Origin: Hyphomicrobiales bacterium
GTDB taxonomy: Bacteria > Pseudomonadota > Alphaproteobacteria > Rhizobiales > Xanthobacteraceae
DNA: 38,792 bases
Direction: 5' to 3'
NCBI GenBank assembly: GCA_017305455.1
Contig: JAFKKO010000140.1
Location: 1-38,792 of the forward strand
Shown piece after piece: positions 26,153 through 33,990 of this stretch. Below the pieces are notes generated by a model. The model saw only the letters and a program-made list of their open reading frames with translations, did not search any database and was not told the origin of the DNA. A program made the position numbers and the translations under genes. Within the stretch, counting starts at the first letter, position 1; every line of letters begins with the position of its first letter.

Positions 26153-28902
26153 TGCCGTCCGCCATCCCGCTCGCCACCTATCGTTTGCAACTCCACGCCG
26201 GATTCACTTTCGACGATGCCACCGCGATTCTGCCCTATCTGAAGTCGCTCGGCATCACCCATGTCTATGCCTCGCCTTTCATGAAGGCGCGCAAGGGCAG
26301 CCTGCACGGCTACGACATCGTCGATCACAACGTGATCAATCCCGAACTCGGCGGCGAGGATGGCTTTGAACGCTTCAGCCGGGCGCTGAAAGATAACCGC
26401 CTTGGGCTGATCCTCGATTTCGTGCCGAACCATATGGGCGTGCATTTCGCCGACAATGTATGGTGGCTCGACGTGCTGGAATGGGGCGAGGCCTCGCCGC
26501 ATGCCGCCTCATTCGATATCGACTGGGACATGCTGCCCTATCGCGCGAAAGGCGGCGTGCTGCTGCCGATCCTCGGCACATCCTATGGCACGGCGCTCGA
26601 CAATGGCGATATCTTGCTGCGCTATGATGCAAGCGAAGGCAGCTTCTCCGCTTGGTACTTCGAGCATCGCCTGCCGATCGCGCCGCAGCGCTACAGCGAA
26701 ATCCTGCGCGTTGTCGTCAATGAAGCCGGCGCGGCAAACGAGCCCACAGGCCGGACAATTCTGGATATTGCCGCCCTTTTTACCGGCCCGCGCCACCCGA
26801 ACCGCAAGGAGGCGCCGGCGCTCAAGGCAGCGCTCGCCGCCATTCCCTGCGCGGAGGACATCATCACCGGTGGATTGGAAGCCTACCATGCGGGCGAGGG
26901 GCGGCTAGCGCAAACCCAGGCGTTGCATCGGTTGCTCGAGCGCCAGCATTACCGGCTCGGTCACTGGCGGCTGGCGACCAGCGAGATCAACTATCGCCGC
27001 TTCTTCGACGTCAACAGTCTCGCCGGCCTGCGCGTCGAGGACGCCACAACTTTCGCCGGCATCCACCGTCTGGTGAAGCGCCTGATCGCCGAGCACAAGC
27101 TGCAGGGGCTGCGGCTCGACCACATCGACGGCCTGCGCGATCCGGCGCAATACTGCCAGCGGCTGCAACGCCTGATCCGCGACGCGCGCGGCCTCACCCG
27201 CCAGCCATTCTATCTCGTGATCGAGAAGATTCTCGGCGAAGGCGAAGACCTGCCGAAACTCGCCGGCGTGCACGGCACCACCGGCTATGAATGGCTCAAC
27301 GTCATCACCCGCGTTCTGCTCGACGGCAAGGGACTGGATGCGCTGGACGAGACCTGGCGGCAGGCCAGCAATGTCGCGCCGAATTTCATGCCGGTGCTGC
27401 TCGCCGCCAAGCGGCGCGTGCTCGAAACCCTGTTGGCCAGCGAGTTCACGGTGCTGGCGCGCCTGCTGGCGCGGATCGCCAGCGGACATTATGCGACGCG
27501 CGACTTTTCCGCCGACAGTCTGCGTCGCGCGCTCGAACTCTATGTGCTGCATTTCCCGGTCTATCGAACCTACATCACCACCGGTGGACCATCGGCGCGC
27601 GACCGAGAGCTGATCGAACAGACCATCGAACGCGCGCGGGCCGAATGGTTCGAGGCCGACGAGGGCCTGTTCGATTTCCTGCGCGATGTGCTGACGCTCG
27701 ATCTTGCCAATGCGGCGCGCGGCGCGCCGGGACGGCCGCGCATCCGCCGCTTCGCCTTCAAGGTCCAGCAATTCACCGGGCCGATGATGGCGAAGTCGCT
27801 GGAGGACACCGCCTTCTATCGCTACCACCGTTTGCTCGCCTTGAACGAAGTCGGTGGCGATCCCTCGGCCGGCGCACTGTCCGCTACTGCCTTCCACGAC
27901 ATGATGAAGGCGCGCGTCCGGCAATCGCCCGGCGGCATGACGTCCACCACAACGCACGACACCAAGCGCGCCGAGGACGCACGCGCACGGATTCTGGCGC
28001 TCTGCGAACTCGCCGGCGAGTGGACCAGCCTGGTCGGGCGATGGAAGGCGCTGAACGCGCCGCATATCACCACACGGCGCGGCATTCGCGCACCCTCGCC
28101 CGCCTTTGAATACATGCTGTATCAGGCATTGATCGGCGCATGGCCGGAAGCTATCGACGAGACCTTCGTCGCGCGCATGAAAGCCTATGCGCTAAAGGCG
28201 GCGCGCGAAGCCAAGCTGGAAACGAGCTGGCTCAATCCCTATGAGCATTACGAACAGGGCGTTGCGGCCTTCATCGAGCGGATTCTGGATCCCAAGCTAT
28301 CGCTTGATTTCCTCGCCTCGTTCACGCCGTTTGCCCGGCGCACCGCTTTGCTCGGCGCACTCAACTCGCTCAGCCAGCTCACGCTCAAGGCGATGATGCC
28401 CGGCGTGCCGGACTTCTATCAGGGCACCGAATTCTGGGATCTGTCGCTGGTCGATCCCGACAACAGACGGCCGATTGATTTCGCGGCGCGCGAAGCTGCG
28501 CTGGCGACGACACGCAATCCGGACTGGAAATATCTGATCGACACCTGGCCGGACGGACACCTGAAGCTCGCCTGGACCAAAACGCTGCTCGATCTGCGTC
28601 ATGCGTTCCCGCACGTTTTCACCCACGGCGATTATCTGCCGTTGCAGACCCATGGCCCGCATGGGGACCACGTTCTCGCATTCGCGCGCGTCCATAAACG
28701 CGATGCGGTGATTGTCGCCATAAGCCGCTGGCTGGCGCCGCTGACCGATCAGGGCAGCGTCTGGCCCGCTGGTGCGTTGCAGGGCGCGCTGGACGTAAGC
28801 GGTTTCGCCGTTGAAACCGCAACGCTCGACGGCAACCGATGGTCGTTCGAAGAGATGTTCAGGGAGTTGCCGGTGCTGGCGGTTCGTGCGCGGCGGAAAT
28901 GA
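26152..28902 (+). CDS. treY: Malto-oligosyltrehalose synthase
   Basis: A 916-residue GH13_26 enzyme that converts the reducing end of maltodextrins from an alpha-1,4 to an alpha,alpha-1,1 bond. The start PSAIPLATYRLQLHAGFTFDDA is diagnostic, as are HVYASPFMKARKGSLHGYDIVDHNVINPELGG, D323 (GLRLDHIDGLRDP), E358 (VIEKILGEGEDLP) and TTHDTKRAEDARARI. The ATG at 26152 overlaps the treZ stop by one base (TGATG); a GTG at 26149 is an alternative. Last gene of the operon. The C-terminal motif PGVPDFYQGTEFWDLSLVDPDNRRPIDF confirms a full-length enzyme. Confidence 0.96.
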   Translation: MPSAIPLATYRLQLHAGFTFDDATAILPYLKSLGITHVYASPFMKARKGSLHGYDIVDHNVINPELGGEDGFERFSRALKDNRLGLILDFVPNHMGVHFADNVWWLDVLEWGEASPHAASFDIDWDMLPYRAKGGVLLPILGTSYGTALDNGDILLRYDASEGSFSAWYFEHRLPIAPQRYSEILRVVVNEAGAANEPTGRTILDIAALFTGPRHPNRKEAPALKAALAAIPCAEDIITGGLEAYHAGEGRLAQTQALHRLLERQHYRLGHWRLATSEINYRRFFDVNSLAGLRVEDATTFAGIHRLVKRLIAEHKLQGLRLDHIDGLRDPAQYCQRLQRLIRDARGLTRQPFYLVIEKILGEGEDLPKLAGVHGTTGYEWLNVITRVLLDGKGLDALDETWRQASNVAPNFMPVLLAAKRRVLETLLASEFTVLARLLARIASGHYATRDFSADSLRRALELYVLHFPVYRTYITTGGPSARDRELIEQTIERARAEWFEADEGLFDFLRDVLTLDLANAARGAPGRPRIRRFAFKVQQFTGPMMAKSLEDTAFYRYHRLLALNEVGGDPSAGALSATAFHDMMKARVRQSPGGMTSTTTHDTKRAEDARARILALCELAGEWTSLVGRWKALNAPHITTRRGIRAPSPAFEYMLYQALIGAWPEAIDETFVARMKAYALKAAREAKLETSWLNPYEHYEQGVAAFIERILDPKLSLDFLASFTPFARRTALLGALNSLSQLTLKAMMPGVPDFYQGTEFWDLSLVDPDNRRPIDFAAREAALATTRNPDWKYLIDTWPDGHLKLAWTKTLLDLRHAFPHVFTHGDYLPLQTHGPHGDHVLAFARVHKRDAVIVAISRWLAPLTDQGSVWPAGALQGALDVSGFAVETATLDGNRWSFEEMFRELPVLAVRARRK

Positions 28903-28916
28903 AGGGCCGCGGGATA

Positions 28917-28998
28917 TGAAAAGGCCGTCCGGGAGCTGAAGCCGGACGGCCTAGCGGACGTTGTGCCGATTCACCCGATCGGTTCCCTTCCCCCGCGG
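28917..28998 (-). ncRNA. Candidate small RNA downstream of treY
   Basis: On the minus strand a -35 CTTGTC (29028-29033) and a -10 AATAAT (29005-29010) are separated by exactly 17 bases, close to the alphaproteobacterial housekeeping promoter. About 80 bases downstream is a perfect 11-bp stem (AGGCCGTCCGG / CCGGACGGCCT, 28922-28952) that ends in TTTT only on the minus strand. There is no reading frame between. A short hairpin CCGAT...ATCGG lies in the middle. Promoter plus terminator without a gene suggests a trans-acting sRNA. The stem could instead be a weak terminator for treY. Confidence 0.35.
28922..28952 (-). terminator. Rho-independent terminator, minus-strand orientation
   Basis: Perfect 11-bp GC-rich stem with 9-base loop. 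The T-run (read from AAAA at 28919-28922) follows only on the minus strand, so it fits the candidate sRNA better than treY. On the plus strand it would be a hairpin without a T-tract, 20 bases after the treY stop. Confidence 0.6.
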
Positions 28999-29004
28999 AT
29001 GGCC

Positions 29005-29033
29005 ATTATTTGCATGGGGTGGTTAATGACAAG
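29005..29033 (-). promoter_or_regulatory. Candidate housekeeping promoter of the sRNA
   Basis: CTTGTC and AATAAT on the minus strand with an optimal 17-base spacer. One mismatch from the alphaproteobacterial -35 CTTGAC; the -10 is AT-rich in an otherwise GC-rich region. Confidence 0.35.
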
Positions 29034-29068
29034 ATACTGAGGACCATACCTTGGAACTATCACCAGGT

Positions 29069-29114
29069 GAATTTCATTGTCGCAGGGCAGCATGCTGTTG
29101 CGACAATGAGATTC
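29069..29114. promoter_or_regulatory. Nested palindrome upstream of the PHA-system gene
   Basis: Two 16-base arms (29069-29084 and 29099-29114) match as inverted repeats at 15 of 16 positions, the core being CATTGTCGCA / TGCGACAATG. The 14-base centre holds a second perfect palindrome, CAGCATGCTG (29088-29097). Four GCA/TGC half-sites result. PhaR repressors of PHA genes bind TGC-rich palindromes, and the gene 41 bases downstream is a PHA-system gene, so an operator is plausible. It could also form an RNA stem in the leader. Confidence 0.55.
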
Positions 29115-29154
29115 GCAGACCCGATTCGTGATCACTTATTGAGATGAGGCCGCC

Positions 29155-29466
29155 GTGACCCAGCCGCTGGTTGTTTCGATTCCCCACCGTCTCGGCAAGG
29201 ACGAAGCCATTCGCCGCATGAAAGCGGGGCTCAACACCGTCAACAAGCAATACAGCCATCTGTTGCAGGTCAACGAGGAAACCTGGAGCGGCGACCGGCT
29301 CGCCTTTCACGTCACCGCGATGAAGCAGCAGGCCAGCGGTACGCTCGATGTCGCGGACGATCATGTGCGTCTCGAGGTGACATTACCATGGCTGCTGGCG
29401 CGGCTGGCGAACGGCATCCAGACGATGATTCGCGACAAGGGTCGCCTGATGCTGGAAAAGAAGTAA
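29155..29466 (+). CDS. Polyhydroxyalkanoic acid system family protein
   Basis: A 103-residue protein of the PHA granule-region family: MTQPLVVSIPHRLGKDEAIRRMKAGL, then VTLPWLLARLANGIQTMIRDKGRLMLEKK. These small proteins are found near polyhydroxyalkanoate genes and are related in fold to START-like or SRPBCC stretches; function is not settled. The start is a GTG at 29155 with GAGG six bases upstream; the family's N-terminal SIPHRLGKDEA motif requires this start rather than the internal ATG. No phaC, phaB or phasin gene is in the window. The nested palindrome just upstream may control it. Confidence 0.85.
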   Translation: MTQPLVVSIPHRLGKDEAIRRMKAGLNTVNKQYSHLLQVNEETWSGDRLAFHVTAMKQQASGTLDVADDHVRLEVTLPWLLARLANGIQTMIRDKGRLMLEKK

Positions 29467-29514
29467 CCGGCCAAAGCCGCTTCACAATCAAGAACCATCC
29501 CTCACAAAGACAAG

Positions 29515-29541
29515 GACCGGCGGAAGAAGCTCCCGCCGGTC
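29515..29541 (-). terminator. Putative terminator of the sorAB operon
   Basis: A perfect 9-bp stem (GACCGGCGG / CCGCCGGTC) with a 9-base loop, 34 bases past the sorB stop. On the minus strand it is followed by a T-rich stretch (CTTGTCTTTG). It may also stop the convergent PHA-system gene. Confidence 0.55.
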
Positions 29542-29574
29542 GATCATGCTGCCCACAATTTGCGTGCCGCCGAC

Positions 29575-29904
29575 TCAGTAAGCCGCGGTCAGATAATCGA
29601 CGATCTTGCCGACATCGGCCTCGTCGATCGGCGCGCCATATACCTTGATCATCTTGTTGACCTCGGCGGTCCAGAAGTCCTTCTTGAACTTCGGCCCCTC
29701 CGGCTGGGTCTGGATGTAATCCGCCGAATGGCAGCCGATGCAATTGGCCGCCGCGACGTCGAGATTGGGACCCGGCTTGAGCTTGGCCACTTCCGGCGGC
29801 AGCTTGTAGGTGACCGGCTTTGCCTGCAGACTGCCCGCAACCATCATCGCCGCCGCGACAATGCCGCCGACCACAAGAGCAGAACGCATCGAACGATATT
29901 GCAT
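29575..29904 (-). CDS. sorB: Sulfite dehydrogenase cytochrome c subunit, SorB-like
   Basis: A 109-residue monoheme cytochrome c. A signal peptide occupies about residues 1-28 (GGIVAAAMMVAGSLQA), so the protein is periplasmic. The heme motif is C55-I-G-C58-H59 in LDVAAANCIGCHSADYIQTQPEG; a methionine around residue 83 (NKMIKVYG) is the probable sixth ligand. The size and sequence layout match SorB of Starkeya-type SorAB sulfite dehydrogenases, which takes electrons from the Mo subunit. It starts 14 bases after the sorA stop and surely shares its transcript. Confidence 0.85.
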   Translation of the reverse strand: MQYRSMRSALVVGGIVAAAMMVAGSLQAKPVTYKLPPEVAKLKPGPNLDVAAANCIGCHSADYIQTQPEGPKFKKDFWTAEVNKMIKVYGAPIDEADVGKIVDYLTAAY

Positions 29905-29917
29905 GATCCGTCCTCCT

Positions 29918-31126
29918 TTATGCCGCGGTCACGGTCGTTGTTTCGATGACATTGCGCAGATAGCCCGCCGGATTCCATAGCGGCTTGTCCGGCTGCACCT
30001 TGCCGCCATTGCTGGTGGCGCGGACCTTGAGTTCGTGCTTGCCCGCAGGCAGCCGCACCGCCAGCGTCCACTCGCGGAATGAGTATTTGCCGAGATCCTT
30101 ACCGAGCTTGGCCTGTTGCCAGGTCTTGCCGTCGTCGGTTGACACCGCGACTTCCTTAATGCCGGTGCCGCCATCGAAGGCAAAGCCGCGCAGCTTCAAC
30201 TGGCCCACCTTCACCTTGGCGCCATTCTGCACGCTGGTGATGAAGGAGCGCACGGTGAAGCGGTTGATCGGAACGGTGGCTTTGGGCGCCGTGCCCGGCT
30301 CGACACAATTGCAGTCGTTGTCGGGAATCCGGTACGCGGTCTTCATCCAGAAATTGTCGTAGACCGTGTCGATCACCGTGATCTCGTTGAGGTGCTTAAC
30401 CCAGTAGGTGCCGTAATAGCCAGGCACCACGAGGCGGAGCGGAAAGCCGTTGAGCACCGGCAAATCCTGTTCGTTCATCGAATAGGCCAGCATCACCTCG
30501 CCGTCTCGGGCATGATCGAGATCGAGCGCCTTGGCAAAGTCCGGCGTCTTGTCCATCACCGGCCCGTCCATGCCGCCAAACACGACCTGCTTCGCACCCT
30601 GCTGAACACCGGCCTTGTCGAGCACGGCTTTCAGCGGCACGCCCTTCCAGCGCGCATTTCCCATCGCGCCGTTGGCGAGCTGACCGCCGGCCACACGCGG
30701 CTCAAAAAAACCGCGGCTGTTGCCGGAGCACTGATTGACCGCGACGATCTCGATTGCCGGCATCTTCTTGAGCTCGGCGAGCGACAGCTTCAGCGAATTG
30801 TCGACTTTGCCCTTCACCTCGACGGTGAACTTGTCCGGATCGATATCGAGCGGAATGCCCGCGAGATGATAGCGAACAAAGAAAGCATCGTTGGGCGTGA
30901 TGACGCTCTCGTTGAATACCGAGAACGGCGTTTCCAACTGCGGGGGCCGTTCGGTCAATCCGATCAACGGACGTTTCTGAGGATATTTGACCAGCGGCCT
31001 TTCGCCGTTGCCGATCGGAAGCGTGATCATCCTTTCCGCGAAGGCCGAAAAGGATGATCCGCCGAGCAAGCCACCGCCTGCCAAGAGTGCAGCGCCGCCC
31101 TGGAGCACAGTGCGTCTGTTCATCAT
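29918..31126 (-). CDS. sorA: Sulfite dehydrogenase molybdenum subunit, SorA-like
   Basis: A 402-residue sulfite-oxidase-family enzyme that oxidises sulfite to sulfate in the periplasm. It has a Tat signal (MMNRRTVLQGGAALLAGGGLL) with cleavage near AFAER, as expected for a cofactor-loaded export. The molybdenum ligand is C133 (VNQCSGNSRGFF). R85 and H87 (FFVRYHLAG) match the active-site Arg-His pair of SorA. The C-terminal Mo-co dimerisation domain (from about residue 285) includes GFAFDGGTGIKEVAVSTDDGKTW. The ATG pair at 31126/31123 follows GGAGAAG; longer upstream frames lack a start site. sorB follows immediately. An ECF-type promoter motif lies upstream. Confidence 0.88.
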   Translation of the reverse strand: MMNRRTVLQGGAALLAGGGLLGGSSFSAFAERMITLPIGNGERPLVKYPQKRPLIGLTERPPQLETPFSVFNESVITPNDAFFVRYHLAGIPLDIDPDKFTVEVKGKVDNSLKLSLAELKKMPAIEIVAVNQCSGNSRGFFEPRVAGGQLANGAMGNARWKGVPLKAVLDKAGVQQGAKQVVFGGMDGPVMDKTPDFAKALDLDHARDGEVMLAYSMNEQDLPVLNGFPLRLVVPGYYGTYWVKHLNEITVIDTVYDNFWMKTAYRIPDNDCNCVEPGTAPKATVPINRFTVRSFITSVQNGAKVKVGQLKLRGFAFDGGTGIKEVAVSTDDGKTWQQAKLGKDLGKYSFREWTLAVRLPAGKHELKVRATSNGGKVQPDKPLWNPAGYLRNVIETTTVTAA

Positions 31127-31532
31127 GGGTCTTCTCCCTGGGACATATTCCCGCAGGACCATTAGACACATGGACAGCCGGCTTGTTCCAGACTAATCGG
31201 CGCGCCGAATTCCGCGAAATGAAATTTCAGCGAAAGTTTTTGCGGATGCGGCGGTGCATCATGCCAAATGCAGAGCAGCATCGTTAGTCGTCATGCGAAC
31301 ACCGCTAGGGACGCACCGCGGGGGGTTCCATCGCCATGCCGCGCGTCCGCACCGTCCAGACACGATTCCCGCGCGACCATTTCCGGCGCGGCGTTGTCGC
31401 CAAGTTGCGACCGCGTGCCGGTCATGCCGTTGCGCAGCCGTCGCTGCAGCGAGTCGACAGGGGCAAGTTGTGCCGCCGCCGGTGGGACGAACAGCACCGT
31501 CCCCCGCCGGCAACGGAGCGAAACGCCGGCCG
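31127..31532. other. Intergenic region between fccB-like gene and sorA, 406 bp
   Basis: No convincing gene is seen on either strand. The sorA-proximal part holds the ECF-like promoter motif (31163-31189). A GC-rich imperfect hairpin (31478-31511: GCCGG, GGGAC / GTCCC, CCGGC) lies about 20 bases past the fccB-like stop and may end that transcript, though it lacks a T-run. If so, sorAB is a separate transcription unit from the flavocytochrome genes. Confidence 0.5.
31163..31189 (-). promoter_or_regulatory. Candidate ECF sigma factor promoter of sorAB
   Basis: On the minus strand GGAAC is followed after 17 bases by GTCTA, resembling ECF (RpoE-type) promoters (GGAAC / TCTA elements). A start about 30 bases before the sorA ATG would result. 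Sulfite-responsive ECF factors control sulfite oxidation in Sinorhizobium, which makes the match relevant, but no ECF gene is in the window. Confidence 0.35.
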
Positions 31533-32810
31533 CTAGCCAAAGGCCTCGGCGGTGATGGTGCCAAACCAGGCGTTGGCATAGCGCGCCTCGTCGGCCCGGA
31601 AGCTGCGCGGCACCTCCATCGGGCTGACGCCGCCAGCACCCTCGACATCCGCGAACAGCCCGTTCTTGGGCGTATACACGCCGGCCACCGAGAAGCCGTA
31701 ATCGGGCGAGGCCAGACTATAGCAGGTGTTGATCAGCTTCGGCGTTTCGGGCTTGCCGCCGCCGATCAGCGTCGCCACTGCCTGCGCGCAGGCCTTGGCC
31801 TGCGAATTGGCCGAGAACGCCGATTTCGGCATTGTGCCCGCGATGCTAGCGTCGCCGACAACATGGATGTTCGGCACCAGTTTGGATTCGAACGTCACCG
31901 GATCGATCGGGCACCAGCCGGAATTGTCGGTGACGCCGGCGATCTGCGCGATACGCCCGGCGCGCTGCGGCGGGATCACGTTGGAAACCGTTGCCTTGTG
32001 CTTGTTGAAGTCAGTGACGAACGTGTTGGTGGACGGATCGACCGACACCACCTGCCCGCCCTTGGACTGCGAGACCCATTCGATCACGCCGGGATAAAGC
32101 GTCTCCCACGCCTGCTGGAACAGCTTCTGCTTGGAGAAGGTATCCTTGGCGTCGAGGATCACCACCTTGGAGCGTGGCTTCTTGGTCTTGAAGTAATGAG
32201 CGATCAGGCTGGCGCGCTCGTAAGGGCCGGGCGGGCAGCGGAACGGATTGGCCGGCACCGACATCACGAACACGCCACCATCTTCCATGGCCTGAAGCTG
32301 GCGGCTGAGCAGCAGCGTCTGCTCGCCGGCCTTGTAGGCGTGCGGCATCTTCGCGGTCGCGGCCTCGTCATAGCCCGGCAACGCCTCAAAACGGAAATCG
32401 ATACCGGGCGACAGGATCAGGCGCTCATAGGGTAGCGTCTTGCCGTCGGCGAGCCCGACGGTGCGCGCCTGCGGATCGATCTTCACCGCACTCTGCGCTG
32501 CGATGTTGATGCCCTCGGCGGCGATCTTCTTGTAGTCGAACTGCTGCGCCTCGATCTTGCGATCATCCGCGATCACCACGTTCGAGAACGGGCAAGCGGT
32601 AAACACCGGATTCTGCTCGACCAGCGTGACGTCGAATTTCGGATTGAATCGATGCAGCGCCCGCGCGGCGCTGGCGCCCCCGAAGCCGCCGCCGATCACG
32701 ACAACGCGCGGGGCGGCCTGCGCGAACGCCGGCAATGGAAAGGCGAAGGAGGTCGCCGCGGCGACGCCGCCAGCCACGAAACCGCGCCGCGAAATGCGAT
32801 GCTTGCTCAT
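31533..32810 (-). CDS. fccB: Flavocytochrome c sulfide dehydrogenase flavoprotein subunit (FccB/SoxF-like)
   Basis: A 425-residue flavoprotein with a Tat signal (SRRGFVAGGVAAATSFAF, cleaved near AFAQA). The FAD-binding Rossmann motif is VVVIGGGFGGASAARAL (about residues 36-52). C73 in FTACPFSN fits the cysteine that holds FAD covalently in FccB. C192 (RCPPGPYERA) and C300 (GWCPIDPVTFES) match the redox-active cysteine pair. The enzyme oxidises sulfide and passes electrons to a cytochrome c partner, here the gene directly upstream. The start at 32810 has AAGGGG at good spacing; an ATG at 32816 is possible but too near that site. Ends in the FccB-type C-terminal domain with VAGVYTPKNGLF. Confidence 0.85.
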   Translation of the reverse strand: MSKHRISRRGFVAGGVAAATSFAFPLPAFAQAAPRVVVIGGGFGGASAARALHRFNPKFDVTLVEQNPVFTACPFSNVVIADDRKIEAQQFDYKKIAAEGINIAAQSAVKIDPQARTVGLADGKTLPYERLILSPGIDFRFEALPGYDEAATAKMPHAYKAGEQTLLLSRQLQAMEDGGVFVMSVPANPFRCPPGPYERASLIAHYFKTKKPRSKVVILDAKDTFSKQKLFQQAWETLYPGVIEWVSQSKGGQVVSVDPSTNTFVTDFNKHKATVSNVIPPQRAGRIAQIAGVTDNSGWCPIDPVTFESKLVPNIHVVGDASIAGTMPKSAFSANSQAKACAQAVATLIGGGKPETPKLINTCYSLASPDYGFSVAGVYTPKNGLFADVEGAGGVSPMEVPRSFRADEARYANAWFGTITAEAFG

Positions 32811-32820
32811 GCTCATCCCC

Positions 32821-33114
32821 TTACTTCTGCGCTGCGAGCCACGCCGCGATCGGGCGCAGTTCATCGTCGGTGAATCCCTTGGCGATACGGTTCATCACCG
32901 TCGAAGACCGCGAGCCGTCGCGGAAGCCGGCCATCGCGCTCATGATGTCGGCGGCGTCACGACCGAACAGCCGGGGCACGGCGGGAGATGCAAGCACCAG
33001 CGTGGAATGGCAGCCCGAGCACGCGGTGGCGCCCGGCGGCGGTTCGGATGCCGCGAGCGCGGGCATCGCCCACATCGCCGTCACCGTCGCAAGAGAAAGT
33101 GCAAGTCGCATCAT
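32821..33114 (-). CDS. fccA: Small monoheme cytochrome c, partner of FccB (FccA/SoxE-like)
   Basis: A 97-residue periplasmic cytochrome with signal peptide (residues 1-22, ending ALAAS) and one heme site C32-S-G-C35-H36. A methionine in SSTVMNRIAKGFTDDELRPIAAW supplies the likely sixth ligand; this segment is typical of the second cytochrome domain of FccA/SoxE. The Allochromatium FccA has two hemes, whereas this one is single-domain, as in many alpha- and gammaproteobacteria. It precedes fccB by 10 bases. Two tandem ATGs lie at the start. The symbol rests on context as much as on sequence. Confidence 0.72.
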   Translation of the reverse strand: MMRLALSLATVTAMWAMPALAASEPPPGATACSGCHSTLVLASPAVPRLFGRDAADIMSAMAGFRDGSRSSTVMNRIAKGFTDDELRPIAAWLAAQK

Positions 33115-33162
33115 GCCCCCCTGATGAAAAAGATGGCGGCCTTCCAGCCGCGTGATGTCGCT

Positions 33163-33990
33163 TTACAAAACAATATCGTTGTTCATCAGCGGCACCGAAC
33201 GAATGCGGCCGTCGCGGCGAAATAGGCGTTGAGCACGGCAGGCGCGGCGACACAGATCGTCGACTCTCCGACGCCGCCCCCGAACCTTCCGTTCGGCATC
33301 ACGATGGTTTCCACTTCGACATTTCGCTGATCCGCATCGAATTGTAGGAATCGAAGTTCTCCTGTTCAATGCGGCCATTCTTCACAGTGCATTCGCCATA
33401 GAACAATGCCGACAATCCGTAAACAACGAGCTGGCGACCTGCCGCTCGATCTGCTCCGGATTGACTGCGATGCCAGGATCGGCCGCGGCGACGATGCGAT
33501 GAACATCGATCTGTTTCCGACCATCACCGAGGTTTCGGTGGCCGCCGCGACATAGCAGCGGAAGCCCATGACGTGCGCGATGCCGTGATGAACATTCTTC
33601 GGCTCGAGCTTTTGCCAGCCGATTTTTTCCGTAACGAGGTTGAGCACAGCAGGATATTTCGGAAGTCCAGCATCAGCCCGTGCCGGACGGCAAGCGATCC
33701 TGTCCGCGGCATGCGCAAACTCGTCCATGAAGCACTCGATACGGATCGCGTTGTGATTGACGCTGACGCCGCGCCGGAAGCCCGGTGGCACATGCGGATT
33801 GTGCATCGCATGGTCGATCTGCAGATTTGGAATACCGTAGCCGAACGCCCTCGCATCGGTTGAATCCCTGATCGTCGGCCATGCAGCGCCGGCCGAAGCC
33901 ATCTCCCAGCCTCACCTTGTGCACCTGGCATTTATCGGCGGGCAGGCCCGACACTTCCGCCGCGGCGGTCGAAGCCGCCTCGCACAACCG
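33163..33990 (-). pseudogene. Remnant of a molybdopterin-binding oxidoreductase subunit (isoquinoline 1-oxidoreductase beta / xanthine dehydrogenase family)
   Basis: Pieces of one protein appear in order but in changing minus-strand frames. They are VSGLPADKCQVHKVRLGDGFGRR (33.9 kb), IDHAMHNPHVPPGFRRGVSVNHNAIRIECFMDEFAHAA (33.8-33.7 kb), GLSALFYGECTVKNGRIEQ (33.4 kb), NFDSYNSMRISEM then VETIVMPNGRFGGGVGESTICVAAPAVLNAYFAAT (33.35-33.2 kb), and RIRSVPLMNNDIVL before a stop. At least four frameshifts separate them and the N-terminal half is absent. The family's enzymes are membrane-associated or periplasmic Mo hydroxylases with a [2Fe-2S] partner; that partner gene is not seen. The decay lies right upstream of fccA on the same strand. 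Confidence 0.85.

Noticed and set aside
31254-32435. A 393-codon plus-strand frame opposite the flavocytochrome gene
   Set aside because: Arg/His-rich shadow; the minus strand carries the FAD motif and conserved cysteines.
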